Positions 24,977-33,946 are shown, numbered from the stretch's first letter. The stretch is 64,000 nucleotides of DNA from Alkalihalophilus pseudofirmus OF4 (GCF_000005825.2 NC_013792.1:186001-250000); one strand, 5' to 3'. A program made the numbers and translations. The notes: generated from the letters alone by a model not told the origin.

Positions 24977-26731
24977 TCACAAAGTTTTGTTATACTCCTC
25001 TATATCTTCAACTACACTCTGGATTGACTGTTGCCAGAAATCTGGTTTTGAAATTTCTATATTGAAGTGTTTATGAATAAGTTGTTCAAGTGGCATTAAT
25101 CCAGTCTCACTTAGAAACCATTGGAATTTTTGGTCAAATTGTTTATCCCTTTTAGCAAGGTTTAACAGTCCAATACTCAACAAGAAACCAAAAGAGTAGG
25201 GGTAATTATAAAAAGGAATATTCGCTTGGTAGAACTGTACATATTTAATCCATACAAAAGGTTCATATTCACTTAAACTATATCCATATGCTTTTTCTTG
25301 ACATTGCAACGAAAGTTCTTCTACCTGATTAGCATCTAATGGTCCCTTTTTTCTATTACCATAAAACTTATCTTCAAATAAGAATGCTCCTCTAATTGAC
25401 ATTAAATAATTTAAACTACGCTCAATCTTAGCACCAAGTATAGCTTTTTTGAGTGAAGTATCATCAGTATTTTGAATTACATAATCAATATATGCTGTTT
25501 CAAAGAAAATTGAGGAAGTTTCAGCCATTGTCATTTCGAATGTATCATCTGAGAAAAATAGAGATGGAACGTTTTTCATTTGTTTAAAATGCCAAGCATG
25601 ACCTAATTCGTGCGCAAGTCTTCTAGCACTGTCTATACTATTATCATAATTTAATGATATTCGTGATTCACCTTCTGGAATAAATGGAGCACAAAAGCCT
25701 CCCGGTGGTTTTGTTTTACGTTGCTCTGAATCAACCCATCCCTTTGCTATTGCTCCTTTGACAAATTCACTCATATTGGTGTCAATATCAACAAGGGAAT
25801 CAATAATTCCCTTACTCGCTTGTGAGTATGTAATTTCGTTAGACACCTCCTGAGAAGAAGTCATCAATTCATGCCAAGAAATTCTTTCTTTCCCTACTTC
25901 CCCTGCTTTTATTTTTAAATATCTCGAAAGAGAGTGTATATTGGTATCCACAGTATCCCACATTGTATGAAGCGCTCGTTTAGATATACCATTCAACCTT
26001 AAAGAGTCGTCAAGGTAATCTGTATTTTTCACCATATTCTCTTTCAGTCTCAACCCCACCATTGAATTGTAAACGGATGCAAAAACCTCTGCTTGCGTTT
26101 TAAGTGTTTGGTTAAGTTCCCTGAATGCAAAACGTCTATTAGTTTGTTCTGGATGAGAAAGAGCCAAACTACTAGCTTCAGCAAAAGATATCTCTTTTAC
26201 ATCTTTATCAATGTTGCCTTTTACTTTCAAATTGTTTCGAGCTTGCACATAAATTTCTTCCAGATTACCTAATGTTTCTCTAGCAAAATTTGAAATAATC
26301 TTTTCTTCTTTACTTGTTCTTTGTGTATCCATTAATAATTCCTCTATAAAAACTTTTTGGTTAATACTGTTAGACCAAACTGAAAATTGTTTTTCACTCA
26401 TATTACCGATTCTTTCTTGGAAATTCGACACAATAAAACGGGCTTGCGATTTTAACATCGAAATATTTGTATACAATGATGTTAATAGAGAAGGTTCTAC
26501 GTCTTCTGTTGTTAAACAATAGTAGAAAGATTCTGCCGATTCAAGTTGTTTTATTATTTGTGAAATTGCATTTAATCCACTTTCATTCAATGGATTTAAC
26601 TTCTCACATTCCTCAATTTCTAACAAATTTGCTTTTATACAACTGATATAATTCTTGAATTTTTCCAAGTCTGAATCACACTGAAGAAGGTTATTTAAGT
26701 TCCATCGAGTTGGAGTAATGAATGATTCCAT
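24977..26731 (-). CDS. M3 family oligoendopeptidase (PepF-like)
   Basis: 584 aa, with GGAGGGAAAGG before the ATG. The zinc site HELGH is in SARRLAHELGHAWHFKQM near residue 373, and the third ligand Glu in TFEMTMAETSSIFFET. These and the overall length fit M3 oligoendopeptidase F of Gram-positive bacteria, a cytoplasmic metallopeptidase that cuts short peptides. The N-terminal 200 residues give the usual helical PepF_N part (SNFARETLGNLEEIYVQARNN). Complete. It is the largest unit of the cassette-like array and stands alone. Confidence 0.93.
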   Translation of the reverse strand: MESFITPTRWNLNNLLQCDSDLEKFKNYISCIKANLLEIEECEKLNPLNESGLNAISQIIKQLESAESFYYCLTTEDVEPSLLTSLYTNISMLKSQARFIVSNFQERIGNMSEKQFSVWSNSINQKVFIEELLMDTQRTSKEEKIISNFARETLGNLEEIYVQARNNLKVKGNIDKDVKEISFAEASSLALSHPEQTNRRFAFRELNQTLKTQAEVFASVYNSMVGLRLKENMVKNTDYLDDSLRLNGISKRALHTMWDTVDTNIHSLSRYLKIKAGEVGKERISWHELMTSSQEVSNEITYSQASKGIIDSLVDIDTNMSEFVKGAIAKGWVDSEQRKTKPPGGFCAPFIPEGESRISLNYDNSIDSARRLAHELGHAWHFKQMKNVPSLFFSDDTFEMTMAETSSIFFETAYIDYVIQNTDDTSLKKAILGAKIERSLNYLMSIRGAFLFEDKFYGNRKKGPLDANQVEELSLQCQEKAYGYSLSEYEPFVWIKYVQFYQANIPFYNYPYSFGFLLSIGLLNLAKRDKQFDQKFQWFLSETGLMPLEQLIHKHFNIEISKPDFWQQSIQSVVEDIEEYNKTL

Positions 26732-26813
26732 AACCTTTCCCTCCTTCTAAATTGAAGCCTAACATTAAGTCCTATAACCTAGTTATTACTAAAACCAAGT
26801 AGTGTTATTTAAT

Positions 26814-26896
26814 GAACCTGCTCCCTTAGTTTAACATTAATTTCCTTTTCGTTGACAAACAAAAAAGCATCCCTTGTATGCACCCTTTAGTTTAAG
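26814..26896. repeat. Cassette-type repeat, long form, hairpin arm deleted
   Basis: AACCTGCTCCCTTAGTTTAAC...ATTAATTTCCTTTT...GTTGACAAAC...AAAAAAGCATCCCTTG-TATGCACCCTTTAG. The GAAGGA of the second arm is missing. Confidence 0.78.
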
Positions 26897-26902
26897 AAGA
26901 AA

Positions 26903-27430
26903 TCAATATTTGAATGCAGGATTTTCTTTTATATTCAGAAGGATTTTATCTAATTCTGATGGCTGTAAGTTAGTTGTATTATAGACAAAGCGATTATCTA
27001 TTCCTTTACTTTCAAATTCATTTATTAATTCTAAACATCTAACTCCCATCTGATGTTCTTTAATCCTTAAAGCATCTCTTCTTAGCAGTTCATCACCATC
27101 CACCCATAAAACAACATATATAATTTCTACGTCCTTTACCTCTGTATAAATCTTTTGAGAAAATTTTTCTACTTCTACTGGAAATGCAACATAATCAATG
27201 ATTACATTCTTATTCGCCTGAACAAAGTTAATACTTAAATCGGCTATATTTACCCAGGTTAATGATAGTAATTTCTCGCTTTCCCACGGTGGAACGTATC
27301 CACCAATAACCATATGATTGATTAGGTCACCTTCAATATATGCACTGTTCTCAAACTGTTCAGTAAGCTTCTTTGAAGTGGTGGATTTACCGACTCCTGC
27401 TGGACCAGATATTATATAAATTTTATTCAT
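26903..27430 (-). CDS. P-loop kinase-like ATPase
   Basis: 175 aa from MNKIYIISGPAGVGKSTTSKKLTEQF; a GTG three codons earlier is an alternative. Walker A GPAGVGKSTT is at residues 9-18. VIIDYVAFPVEVEKF is the Walker B-like strand, and LLRRDALRIKEHQMG gives a lid with Arg residues. The pattern matches small AAA_33/AAA_18-type nucleoside or sugar kinases of Bacillus. The substrate is unknown. Single-gene unit near the right border of the array. Confidence 0.83.
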   Translation of the reverse strand: MNKIYIISGPAGVGKSTTSKKLTEQFENSAYIEGDLINHMVIGGYVPPWESEKLLSLTWVNIADLSINFVQANKNVIIDYVAFPVEVEKFSQKIYTEVKDVEIIYVVLWVDGDELLRRDALRIKEHQMGVRCLELINEFESKGIDNRFVYNTTNLQPSELDKILLNIKENPAFKY

Positions 27431-27487
27431 TTTTTCCACCCACTCTTAATATGTTCATATCTATTTCAATGTTAATACCTTCTTCCA

Positions 27488-27524
27488 CTAACCTGCTCGT
27501 TACTTTAAGTACATCGTTTCACAA
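27488..27524. repeat. Cassette-type repeat, partial copy (right edge of array)
   Basis: CTAACCTGCTCGTTACTTTAAG...TACATCGTTTCACAA, similar to the partial copy at 13831-13866. The two lie on opposite borders of the array, 13.6 kb apart. CTGCTCGT here equals the guide loop of IS110 copy 1. Confidence 0.7.
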
Positions 27525-27769
27525 TCTCTACTCATTCTAACATAAATATCCAATTTCATTGTCAAGTGTTGTTCAATTATACCGCCCTAACCGAATATCT
27601 TTATGTAACTCAATAGGTTCTAAATCGATCTTTCAATTCAAATGTTCTTTTCTTTTTTTAATAAACCCGTCTTTAGATAACCATCCAAAGGCGGGGAAAC
27701 GGTGCAACTTTTTTACAAACGGTATAATTTTATTCAAAACAGTACATCTTTTTTATATACGGTACGACT

Positions 27770-27868
27770 TTACTTCAAAGCTACAGCTAGAAATATAAAA
27801 ACAATTAAATAAATTAACGAAAGAAGGCCAAAGAAATAAAACCAAAATCTATGTGATTTACTAGGCAT
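27770..27868 (-). CDS. 32-aa single-pass membrane peptide
   Basis: ORF MPSKSHRFWFYFFGLLSLIY then LIVFIFLAVALK, with GAGGTG eight bases before the ATG. The central 20 residues are a strong membrane helix with a basic start. It is too short for normal gene calling. The ribosome site and clean membrane pattern support it. Function unknown. Confidence 0.45.
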   Translation of the reverse strand: MPSKSHRFWFYFFGLLSLIYLIVFIFLAVALK

Positions 27869-27949
27869 CTTAGTACACCTCGATATTGAAACTTATTTTG
27901 AAGCAGCCTGACCTATAGAAAGTTCCGTGTATAAAATTGCACAGAGACA

Positions 27950-28453
27950 TTAGAAGAGCAAGCTAACCCCAACAATGCATAGAACGATGCCACCTATTCT
28001 ATTGAACAGTAATGCTAGATCACTTGGTTCTGCCTTGTTTAGCTTCCAACCGATTTGTAGATACCAAATCACTCTGGGTGAGATAGTACCCATAAGCCCT
28101 ACCATGATAAGAATAACGCCCGCTATACTCCCAGTTAATGAAGTAGAATTTCTTCCTGTTGCATTATGCTGTTGTTTATAGAGATTTAATGCTTCATTCG
28201 CCTGTTCTCTTTCTTTAGTCGTCAGTTCAGAGGATCCCCCTCCGGTGCCGATGTGTCCTTGATCTTTCCAAAAATACGTATTCCCGCTCGGAAACCGAAT
28301 CTCATATTGATGCCCATTATTGATAGTTGTTACAGAAACTTCTACAACGTCACCATCTGAGAGTGTCACTTCTTGATAACTAGATGCTGCAGCACTAGAG
28401 ATAAAGGAGAAAAATAAAAGCAACGTCAGTCCGGTTAGTATTACACGCTTCAT
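27950..28453 (-). CDS. Exported membrane protein, DUF6199-like C-terminus
   Basis: 167 aa. Signal peptide MKRVILTGLTLLLFFSFISSAAASS, then a small beta domain (YQEVTLSDGDVVEVSVTTINNGHQYEIRFPSGNTYFWKDQG). Two C-terminal membrane segments follow (GSIAGVILIMVGLMGTISPRVIWYLQIGWKL and ALLFNRIGGIVLCIVGVSLLF). The SPRVIWYLQIGWKLNKAEPSDLALLFNRIGG stretch is a recurrent Bacillaceae signature that I associate with DUF6199. Function unknown. Ribosome site GAAGGGAAGGG present. Confidence 0.7.
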   Translation of the reverse strand: MKRVILTGLTLLLFFSFISSAAASSYQEVTLSDGDVVEVSVTTINNGHQYEIRFPSGNTYFWKDQGHIGTGGGSSELTTKEREQANEALNLYKQQHNATGRNSTSLTGSIAGVILIMVGLMGTISPRVIWYLQIGWKLNKAEPSDLALLFNRIGGIVLCIVGVSLLF

Positions 28454-28559
28454 GAGGCATACCCTTCCCTTCTGATAATATCTTTTTTTGTAGCTATTAG
28501 TTATTACGTCTCAGCCTCCATAAAGTTCCTCAATGTACATGCCACGAAAAAATAGAGTA

Positions 28560-28790
28560 AACTTCTCTTCATACACGTAATTTAACCGCTTTTAGCAGGG
28601 ATTCCATCCAAAGTAGGACCTCCCCCTTGCAGTATAAACTCTGGAGTTTCAATCCAATTGATGATTAACGACCGCACACTCTTGACTTCAGTCGTGAGTA
28701 GTTCAATAGATGTTGGAAATTCGAACGTTCAATAATATTGATTCAATCATAATAAAGTTCTCCTCGTTTCGGATTACCATAAGAATAAAT
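28560..28790 (-). pseudogene. Gene remnant
   Basis: Minus-strand reading gives fragments such as VCGRSLIINWIETPEFILQGGGP ending in IPAKSG-stop, without a start and with stops upstream. It looks like the decayed end of a small protein gene. The rest of 28454-29033 is AT-rich with no supported ORF. Confidence 0.25.
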
Positions 28791-29033
28791 TCTGTTATCC
28801 CCCCACTCCCCTAATCAAACTTTAAAAGTATAGTAGCTTTATATTCATTTATAATATATTTAAATATGTTGAAATATTATTAAGTTGAAAATAATAATAA
28901 ATAAAATTTAGTATTATTTTGTATTATGTTTTATTATTTTATAGTTTCCTGTAATAAATTATAAAATTAGCTAGTGTAGCATCCGGTTTTTAATTCGATT
29001 AAAGAACGAACATCCTTCAATTTTCATTTGGAA

Positions 29034-29845
29034 TTTGCGAAGTGACTTATCTTTTCTTCTAGCGGTAGTTTGCGATCTTGCGTAAATAAGGGGCTGGAAC
29101 CTTTGTTGTTAAAGGGAATTGGACATATAAAACAACTCATATACTTTTATTTTTACTAGTATAAAGTTAATTTTTAAAATCAGTTAGGTAGTAGCGAATC
29201 GAGACTTTGAGATTCCTTGCGGTAATTTGCAATCTAAAGAAAAGTTAACAATAAACCCTTTAGCTACAAGTTATTTTGATATGTAGCCGATTTATAAAAA
29301 AACTAGAGTCGCTTAATATAAGCTGATTACAATCATTTTGGGCATTAGCGAAGTTTTCTGAAGAATTTTCGGGCGGTAGTTTGCGATCTGGGGAATGTTA
29401 CGAACCAAATATTTATTTAATTATGTGAATAAGTGAGCAAACTTTGAATTTTATATAGCTTGATAAATTTCGAGTAACTAGGATTGGGTAATTACTTGGA
29501 AAAAGTTAAATAGGTGCAATTCGCTTTTGCGGTAATTTGCGATCTTGCGTAAATGACCTCAATAACCTTGATTGTAAAAGGTTTTTTAATCTAACGTGTA
29601 ATTCGGTGTAATTAATTAGACTAGTGCTTGGTCGGTTTCGATTCTTGCGAAGTGGTTGCGTAGCGGTAATTTGCGATCTTGTGTAAATGACTTCCTAAAA
29701 CGTTGATATGTAGGGGATTAGAATAGATTTTATATTGGCGAAATTAACAAATGACATTCCAAATGAGAGATGGATTTGGTATGATTGGGTAATAGCGAAG
29801 TGTATCAGTGGTTTTCGCTGGCGGTAGTTTCCGATCAAGCGAAAT
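29034..29845 (+). repeat. Six phased repeats, candidate origin or centromere
   Basis: Core GCGGTA(A/G)TTTGCGATCTTGCG occurs, with variation, starting at 29062, 29219, 29373, 29529, 29663 and 29821. Spacings are 157, 154, 156, 134 and 158 bp, close to whole numbers of helical turns. Most cores are preceded by (T)AGCGAAGTG or TTGCGAAGT 20-30 bases upstream (29034, 29192, 29346, 29646, 29793). No ORF spans the region. It ends 65 bp before a DNA-binding protein gene. This is the pattern of a replication origin, partition site or operator array. Confidence 0.75.
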
Positions 29846-29911
29846 CAATAATGTGAGTTTGGATCTAAATGTTAATGATACTTAGAACAAGAAGTAAAGG
29901 AGGGTTTAATA

Positions 29912-30868
29912 TTGTTTGTTACTAAAGATTTAATAAAAGAGCAATTCGAAAAAGATTTGTTATATATGTATTTAGCTGCTGAAAAAAAAACAAAGGATAT
30001 CATTTTACCTGATTTTCTAGAGAAGTTACATACACAAGAAACATATTCAACTACAAAAATAGCAAAGTATATAGGTAAAACTGATGCTGTAATCAGAAAT
30101 TATTATAGAAATCCTCATATAGAAGCATATATAGGGTTGGAAAGAGTAGGGAGGATTATTAGGTTAGACTATAAAGCTGCGTATCGAACGTACATGGTCA
30201 CTATAATGGTACAAATGGGAAAACAACTTAAAGACGTTGAATCGTTATTAGGTGTGAGACCAGGGGTAAGAACTAGCAATCCAAATGTTACTGAAGTAGC
30301 AGCTACACAGAATAATCAACTTTTAGCAGAGCATGTAACCAGTATGACTGAGTATTATAATAAAAGTCTTAAGGTATTATACGCTCAAGATGAATTAAGA
30401 TTGGCTGAGCGCGAACTGGATAGGAATAAACTAGAGTACTTAGAATTGGAAAACACTAAGTTGAATTTAACGCAAGAAATTAATACAAGAAAATCTGAGT
30501 ATAAACAACAGCAATTATTGAGATTGGCACTAAAAAAATCAAATGCCAGTAATGGTGGTTTTTTTGCCTCCTTATTTAAAAAACAAGAGACAGTGGATAC
30601 AGACACGATCGTAAATGAGGCCTTAGATTCACTAAATTCTCTTGAGGAGATCCAAGGAATCTATAAAGATAAGCTTCAAGAAATTGAATTGAAACTTCAA
30701 GAAAACAAAAATGAAAAAATTGAAATCGAAAAGAAGATACAACAAAAAGAAATTAATTTAAAAGCTTTAGACAAGCAATTGTCGTTAAGGATTCCTTCGG
30801 AGAAGAAGGAGGATAGTACGTGGATAGAAGAAGCAGCTGCCTCAGTTGAGTATGAGGAAAGTGATTGA
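29912..30868 (+). CDS. HTH DNA-binding protein with long coiled coil
   Basis: 318 aa from a TTG start with AAAGGAGGG upstream. Residues 45-85 hold a MerR-like helix-turn-helix (YSTTKIAKYIGKTDAVIRNYYRN...). Residues 160-200 and 240-290 are coiled coil (LAERELDRNKLEYLELENTKLNLTQEINTRK; KLQENKNEKIEIEKKIQQKEINLKALDKQL). It follows the six 156-bp repeats directly, and the most economical view is that it binds them and multimerises, as a partition or replication control protein. I do not recognise a named family. Confidence 0.65.
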   Translation: MFVTKDLIKEQFEKDLLYMYLAAEKKTKDIILPDFLEKLHTQETYSTTKIAKYIGKTDAVIRNYYRNPHIEAYIGLERVGRIIRLDYKAAYRTYMVTIMVQMGKQLKDVESLLGVRPGVRTSNPNVTEVAATQNNQLLAEHVTSMTEYYNKSLKVLYAQDELRLAERELDRNKLEYLELENTKLNLTQEINTRKSEYKQQQLLRLALKKSNASNGGFFASLFKKQETVDTDTIVNEALDSLNSLEEIQGIYKDKLQEIELKLQENKNEKIEIEKKIQQKEINLKALDKQLSLRIPSEKKEDSTWIEEAAASVEYEESD

Positions 30869-30928
30869 CGAAGGAACTTTCTTCCACTAAGATTAAAATC
30901 ATTAAATGAAAAATTAATTTATTTGCGA

Positions 30929-30964
30929 AGCACGCACTCTTTGATACGAGTGTGTGCTTTTTTT
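30929..30964 (+). terminator. Terminator or attenuator before the small HTH gene
   Basis: AGCACGCACTC-TTTGATAC-GAGTGTGTGCTTTTTTT. It ends three bases before the GGAGGA of the next gene, so it can serve both to end the previous transcript and to control the next, as in the CGGAAGCACCG leaders. Confidence 0.75.
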
Positions 30965-30980
30965 GAATGGAGGAATGAAG

Positions 30981-31178
30981 ATGGAATTAACACCCTCTGA
31001 AAAGCTAAGGTTGTTTAGGATGAGAAGGGGAATAAACCAAACTGAACTAGGGAGTATTCTAGAAGTCTCCCAAATGCAGATCTCCCGCTTAGAGAGGGGT
31101 GAAATTATACCCGATAATACTGAGCAAGTACGGATAGAGAAGATACTCAAAGAAAATATATGGAAAGTAGATGATTGA
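30981..31178 (+). CDS. Cro/CI-type HTH regulator
   Basis: 65 aa from MELTPSEKLRLFRMRRGINQ, placed seven bases after GGAGGA. The helix-turn-helix is canonical: INQTELGSILEVSQMQISRLERGEIIPD. It consists of little more than the DNA-binding domain, as in small phage or plasmid repressors. It overlaps the next gene by four bases, so the two are translated together. Target unknown. Confidence 0.82.
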   Translation: MELTPSEKLRLFRMRRGINQTELGSILEVSQMQISRLERGEIIPDNTEQVRIEKILKENIWKVDD

Positions 31179-32155
31179 CTATGACTATTGTAATGCCGAA
31201 AGTAACTATTGGAAAGTTGTTAGATGGAACTAATATTGATTGGAGCTATAAAAGTACGTTAGATTGTAGATTTCTTTTACTAAGCCAACAAAATGCTCAA
31301 AAAGAAGCTTTAAAAAAGTTACTAGCACAAGAAACGACCGAAACGACCTCACTATTTACTATCCAGCCTGAGAAAATAGAATGTGACACGAAGGGGGAAC
31401 TATTAGATTTATTGGAATTTGAAAACGCACCTGCAGCGGCGCATGAAGATGAGCAAGTCCTGCGATTTATAGAGCAACGAATTTTTATAGTGAATCAATT
31501 TGCTCGAGTTCTTGCAGAATGTACACAGGTTGAAAAAGATGTTTTCTTTAAAGAGGGGTCTTATCGTCCTCATGTCGAAGGGCCTTTGAATTATTTTATT
31601 CGTAACATCGAAGAAGTTGAAAATGAGAAGGTGAAATCTAGACTTAATGAAGAAGTAGAAAATCTTAAACAGGTCGAGTGGTATAAAGTAAATAATTTTG
31701 AAAGACTTACATACTCCTATGGCAGTAATGGATCAAGTGAAACATTACTTCATTTTATTAAAGCGATCTGGACATTCTGGGCTACTGTTCAAGTACTCCA
31801 AGAACCAAGAGACCTTATACTGTTGGTAGAAGTAGAACAAGAATGGTATGAATCACTATCTGATACGGATAAAAGTGTAGTTAAGGACTTATTAAAAATA
31901 CTTCTTGATGTTACTCATGATTTCACTGTTACATTAGTTGTTGTTACAGAATCACTTCACCTTTCTGTAGAATTAGGAATTCGATATAAATTGTATGGGA
32001 AAGGCAGTTATATTGAATTTATAGAAGAATCCGATAGAGATGATTTTCTGACAGAAACTCTATTAAGTGATTGGACAGATAATGAGGAATCTCTTAAAGG
32101 TTTGTTGTATGATGAAGGTGATAATCAGCGTTATATTGGGGAGTTTTTAGAATAA
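31175..32155 (+). CDS. Hypothetical protein coupled to the HTH regulator
   Basis: 326 aa. The start is either TTG at 31175, overlapping the previous stop, or ATG two codons later. It is an acidic soluble protein with several Leu-rich helices and a strand LILLVEVEQEW, and no membrane segment. LLSDWTDNEESLKGLLYDEGDNQRYIGEFLE closes it. Family not recognised. Its tight coupling to the HTH gene and the repeats upstream suggests a third part of a plasmid-maintenance module. The stretch 32156-32440 that follows is AT-rich with no gene. Confidence 0.6.
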   Translation: MTMTIVMPKVTIGKLLDGTNIDWSYKSTLDCRFLLLSQQNAQKEALKKLLAQETTETTSLFTIQPEKIECDTKGELLDLLEFENAPAAAHEDEQVLRFIEQRIFIVNQFARVLAECTQVEKDVFFKEGSYRPHVEGPLNYFIRNIEEVENEKVKSRLNEEVENLKQVEWYKVNNFERLTYSYGSNGSSETLLHFIKAIWTFWATVQVLQEPRDLILLVEVEQEWYESLSDTDKSVVKDLLKILLDVTHDFTVTLVVVTESLHLSVELGIRYKLYGKGSYIEFIEESDRDDFLTETLLSDWTDNEESLKGLLYDEGDNQRYIGEFLE

Positions 32156-32439
32156 AAAACTTTTCTAAATTTAATATCGGTTAATAGCAAAGTTAAATCC
32201 ATTTAAAAAATGTGGATTGTGCAGGTCATCTAACTATTATTCTCGTATAAGATATTTTAAAGATAATAATAAACCTATAATGGTCTGTAATAAATGTATA
32301 GTGTATGTAGAACGTAAAGCGTGTAGGAAAGTAAATTAATTGTAATAAGCAGTTAACAATCTCATAATGTTTAAATTAAACCTTTACATTCCAAATAGTC
32401 TCTAGTAATATGAGGACAGGAAAAAATAACTAGATAAAA

Positions 32440-32517
32440 TTGAATAGAACTATTTACTATATAACGGAAGCACCGTAAGAAGGACAAGTATGTCCTTTTC
32501 TTACGGTGCTTTTTTTA
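32440..32517 (+). promoter_or_regulatory. Promoter and CGGAAGCACCG leader hairpin of the Tad-like operon
   Basis: A -10-like TATATA at 32458-32463 is followed within two bases by CGGAAGCACCG (32465), middle arms TAAGAAGGAC/GTCCTTTTCTTA, and CGGTGCTTTTTTT. An AAAGGAG follows about ten bases later. The hairpin begins near the expected transcript start, so the 5-prime end of the mRNA would itself be this attenuator. Confidence 0.75.
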
Positions 32518-32539
32518 TTTGCATGGAAAGGAGTTATGG

Positions 32540-33946
32540 ATGAGTACTCGCAAGAAAGTCATAGTGGCAACACCAGATATAGAATTTGCAGAAGCATTTA
32601 AGAGACATCTGCAAAAAAACAATGTCGATGTGGTTGATATCGCAAGCTATCTAGAAATGCTAATTGAAACAGTTGAAAGTAATGATGTAGATGCAGTTAT
32701 TTTTACGAGTAATCTAGCGAAGAAGTTGAATGACACACGCCTGGAACTATTAGTAGATACGATCTATTCAATCAGACAAGCCTTTCCAAAAGTGAAGTTC
32801 ATTGTTTATTCAAATGAGCCTGCTGGTCATCCATTTTTAACGGAGTTAGTCAGTCTAGGTATTTACAATATCTTTTTAAAGGATGATCGATCAAAAGGAA
32901 AAAACTCCATTTCTTCTTTAATCGAGCTAATTGAATATCCTAAAGAATTTGCGGAAGTTAGTCATTTACTACAGGTAGACAAATCATTTAAATGGCGCAA
33001 AGACATTGATAGTAGAGACTTCAATCTTATTGATATTCAAAGGTCTCAGGGGACTCCTGAAATTGAAGTGAAAGAGGGTCCTAAACAGGAAGAAAAAAAT
33101 GCTGAAATTCCAAAAGTAAAGCAAGCAAAAGTAAAGCAAGCAAAAGTAAAGCAGCCAAAAGTAGTAAAGGTAATTGAATATAATGCACCAGAGATAAACG
33201 AAAACGAATTACTAGAAGATCTGGAAATGGAGCAAAAAGTACAGATTATTAGAGAACGAACCATCGTAGGTACAGGGATCATATCTGTTGCCGGATTTGA
33301 ATCTAATACTGGTTGTACAAGTTTAGCAATTTTACTTGCTAACTACCTGTCAAAATCCGATCACCAAGTAGCTTTAGTGGAACGAACTTCTAAACAATCG
33401 TTTAACCGTATTGAATATGCATATGAGGGGAAGCGAGGTTTCCAATCAAAAAAGAAATTATTCGATATACAGGGTGTAGATTATTACAAGTATGACTTAT
33501 CCTTGAACATTTCAGACTTTATTAATACCTATCATTACATCATACTCGATCATGGTTGCTTCAAAGAAACCAAATTTATGGACGAGATAGAACGCTCTAA
33601 TGTAAAAATCATGACTGCTCATGGAGCGGAATGGAAGCATGAAGATATCCGTCAATATTATGAAGAGCAAAAAGGAAAGGATAAAGGGTGGATATGGGCC
33701 CTGCCCTTTGCGGAGAAAGAAGCTGCCACTGATATTCAGTCTGATATTGAAGGAATTGACATTGAGCCAATACCATATCATCCAGACCCATATGTACTGA
33801 CCCCTCAAGTTAATAAGGTGCTAGATGCACTGTTATTGGATTTTGCACCTGTAAATGAGGGGATTCCTAAGCGTTTAACATGGGCTATAGGAATTGTAAT
33901 GATACTTTCATTAGCCCTAATTCTAGGTACATATTTTCTAATCTAA
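32540..33946 (+). CDS. CpaE/TadZ-like protein with C-terminal membrane anchor
   Basis: 468 aa from MSTRKKVIVATPD, placed six bases after AAAGGAG. Residues 1-125 look like a receiver-type domain (KVIVATPDIEFAEAFKRHL...VDAVIFTSNLAKKL). Residues about 185-215 are a Lys-rich linker with an imperfect VKQAK repeat. Residues about 245-390 are MinD/ParA-like (IISVAGFESNTGCTSLAILLANYLS). The Walker A lysine is replaced, so ATPase activity is doubtful. One membrane segment ends the protein. This order matches CpaE/TadZ localisation factors of Tad pilus systems. Confidence 0.7.
   Translation: MSTRKKVIVATPDIEFAEAFKRHLQKNNVDVVDIASYLEMLIETVESNDVDAVIFTSNLAKKLNDTRLELLVDTIYSIRQAFPKVKFIVYSNEPAGHPFLTELVSLGIYNIFLKDDRSKGKNSISSLIELIEYPKEFAEVSHLLQVDKSFKWRKDIDSRDFNLIDIQRSQGTPEIEVKEGPKQEEKNAEIPKVKQAKVKQAKVKQPKVVKVIEYNAPEINENELLEDLEMEQKVQIIRERTIVGTGIISVAGFESNTGCTSLAILLANYLSKSDHQVALVERTSKQSFNRIEYAYEGKRGFQSKKKLFDIQGVDYYKYDLSLNISDFINTYHYIILDHGCFKETKFMDEIERSNVKIMTAHGAEWKHEDIRQYYEEQKGKDKGWIWALPFAEKEAATDIQSDIEGIDIEPIPYHPDPYVLTPQVNKVLDALLLDFAPVNEGIPKRLTWAIGIVMILSLALILGTYFLI
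33111..33170 (+). repeat. 15-bp tandem repeats inside the CpaE-like gene
   Basis: Three to four copies of CAAAAGTAAAGCAAG encode KVKQA repeats in the linker between the receiver-like and ATPase-like domains. Such repeats can vary in number. Confidence 0.85.

Noticed and set aside
13831-27524. Cassette-type repeats considered as classical attC sites
   Set aside because: The GTTRRRY/RYYYAAC boxes are not matched well (GTTAGCA, GTTACTT) and no IntI-type integrase is in the window; described only as integron-like by architecture.
13831-27524. Repeats considered as terminators only
   Set aside because: The hairpin does work as a terminator on the minus strand, but conserved sequence on both sides (CCTGCTC-GTTAG, ATTAATTTCC, CACCCGTTAG) goes beyond what a terminator needs.
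27559-27798. Plus-strand frame of 79 codons
   Set aside because: No start site; it overlaps the minus-strand 32-aa peptide ORF and repeat-derived sequence.
29034-29845. Direct repeats considered as a CRISPR array
   Set aside because: Period is about 156 bp with diverged 20-25 bp cores and no cas genes; CRISPR units are 60-75 bp with near-identical repeats.
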